Below, piece after piece: positions 33,721 through 34,876 of a DNA stretch of 34,876 nt. The stretch is taken from assembly GCA_012727735.1 (NCBI GenBank), contig JAAYGM010000054.1:1-34876 (forward strand), read 5' to 3'. Below the pieces are notes generated by a model. The model was not told where the DNA came from and did not search any database. It saw only the letters and a list, made by a program, of their open reading frames with translations. A program made the translations under genes and the position numbers. How positions within the stretch are numbered: the stretch's first letter is position 1; the number at the start of each line of letters is the position of its first letter. This DNA comes from Bacteroidales bacterium (GTDB taxonomy: Bacteria; Bacteroidota; Bacteroidia; Bacteroidales; Dysgonomonadaceae).

Positions 33721-34875
33721 TTAAAAAGAGACCAAATCGGAGATTCCGTTCTCATTGAATGCCTCGATGGCGAAAAAATAGTCCACCCCTCTGTTCAGTG
33801 CTCTCAGCTCATACGCAGAGGCATCATAGATCATCACCGAATTGTTCAGCTTGTCCGGTTCGATACCCCAGTAGAGCACATATTCCATCGCATCCTGTAC
33901 CGGCTCCCAGCTGATGTCGGCATTGCGGGCATCAGCCTGTCGCTCTACCCGGAAAGAGGTGGATGCGGCAGGTTTTTCACCGTTACCAAACACCCGGAAC
34001 TCACCGATGGCCAGGTAGCGGTTAGGGAAATATCTGTTGGTGAAACGGATGAACCTTCCCTCTGTCGTCTTTTCCAGCTCGATATAGGCTTGGGGTCTGT
34101 CCTCGCTGTTCTATGAAAGGTCGACCGAGGTCTGCCACGCTTTGCCGTCGACCGAGGTCTCAATCACAAACTGCTGCCGCAGGGTGTCGGGTTTACCGAA
34201 GATAGTGGCATTGAAATCCTGGTAGTTAAGCTGGAATGCGCGGAGGGTCATCACCCTTCCCAGATCCATCTCAAACCCGAGGGTGTCGCTGTTGTTTTCA
34301 GCCACCCAGAGGGAGCGGATATGCTCATCGTTGATCTTTTCGATGCCATAGTCGGGAGCTTCCTGCTCCGGCATCTGTCCCTTTTCATGCTCGTCCGCCA
34401 CGTTGAGGTGTACCCCTGTCAGCACCGAGTTGCTCTTCACCGGCTTATCTTTCGACAGCAGCATCCAGCCGGTGAAGCGATGCTTGTGATCCTCCACCTC
34501 CACATCGGGGAGGTAGTGGGGGTAATCCCCATAGGCGGTGTTGACATACATCTGTCCGTTCTCCTCAAAGCCGGCGGGGTACATGCCTAACGTTCGCTCG
34601 AACTTGTAGTTGACCGTGATGGCCATGGTGGAGAAGTGCCAGTGGTTACCGCTGTTGTCCTTCACCGCGCTGCCGTGCCCCGCGCCGCTGAGGAAGCCAC
34701 CCGGCTTGTAGGCTGCCGGGTTGTAGGGTGCATAGGTGAAGGATCCCAGGGGGTTGTCGGTCTCGATGATGGGACCTCTGCCCGACGGATCACCGTAAGC
34801 CAAAATCTTATCGTCTCTCACTGCAGCTGCGGGGGCGTTGGAGCCGCTGAAATACCAGCTTTGAGGACGGGTAAA
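33721..34875 (-). pseudogene. GH43-like glycosidase with discoidin and FnIII domains, interrupted by in-frame TAG; 5' partial
   Basis: The frame is open from the right edge to a TAG at 34111-34113, then continues in the same frame for 129 codons to a TAA at 33721. The upstream part shows GH43-type propeller features (SFTYAPYNPAAYKP, SGAGHGSAVKDNSGNHWHF, GMYPAGFEENGQ, GDYPHYLP). It is followed by a discoidin/F5-8C domain that begins near HIRSLWVAENNSD. The TAG falls inside that domain: it should run on from SVDLS into NSEDRPQAYIELEKTTEGRF and RYLAIGEFRVFG. The end (about 75 residues) is a fibronectin-III-like domain. The two ORF-track entries (34111-34821 and 33721-33993) are therefore one gene. 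A real nonsense mutation, a truncated product or a sequence error could each explain it. The substrate is unknown and the catalytic residues mostly lie outside the window. Confidence 0.75.
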
Positions 34876-34876
34876 G

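Noticed and set aside
34111-34113. Stop-codon reassignment or pyrrolysine at TAG
   Set aside because: Other genes in the window end at TAG with nothing coding after it, and no supporting machinery is seen.

Overview
The window looks like chromosomal DNA of a member of Bacteroidetes, most likely order Bacteroidales. The evidence is the repeated TAnnTTTG -7 promoter motif upstream of genes on both strands, the absence of clear Shine-Dalgarno sites, a menF-menD-menB-menC-menE operon, a hybrid kinase with receiver and HPt modules paired with an NtrC-type regulator, secreted proteins with Bacteroidetes-style signals, and a GH43/discoidin/FnIII glycosidase. A Dysgonomonadaceae-type genus is possible, but that is a guess. 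No rRNA, tRNA, insertion sequence, CRISPR array or phage gene was seen.

Layout. (1) 1-3495, plus strand: the 3' part of a gene fusing an RND-type efflux permease to an ABC ATPase, followed 4 bp later by an ABC-2-like half permease. (2) 3617-4789, minus: an M24 metallopeptidase. (3) 4982-9539: a signalling block made of a sigma-54-type response regulator, a convergent hybrid histidine kinase, and a divergent small secreted protein. (4) 9697-15179, minus: a five-gene housekeeping run, purF-like > phoH > purC > ubiE/menG > aroE, with 4-bp overlaps or gaps at three of the four junctions. (5) 15366-18802, plus: dGTPase, then a 329-bp gap holding a candidate small RNA, then a lipoprotein, two CD225/dispanin membrane proteins and a DUF2752 protein. 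(6) 18816-21611, minus: uvrA. (7) 21765-27241, plus: a CPA2 cation/proton antiporter, a GHL10-like lipoprotein and a THUMP/RlmL-type RNA methyltransferase with a long repetitive Arg-rich tail. (8) 27298-33656, minus: the menaquinone operon (hotdog thioesterase, menF, menD, menB, menC, menE). (9) 33721 to the right edge, minus: a GH43-like glycosidase gene interrupted by an in-frame TAG.

How they work together. MenF, MenD, MenC, MenE, MenB and the thioesterase would take chorismate to 1,4-dihydroxy-2-naphthoate, and UbiE/MenG would perform the last methylation. MenA and MenH are not in the window. AroE, in the ubiE operon, supplies the shikimate route that feeds chorismate. The kinase and regulator could form a His-Asp-His-Asp phosphorelay, with the small secreted protein as a candidate partner or output.

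Most worth a second look: the RND-ABC fusion with its extra membrane block, the GSFTTA variant of the sigma-54 contact loop, the 19-bp palindrome near the kinase promoter, the candidate small RNA at about 16.8 kb, the dispanin/DUF2752 cluster, the 11-residue repeat tail on the RNA methyltransferase, and the amber codon in the glycosidase.
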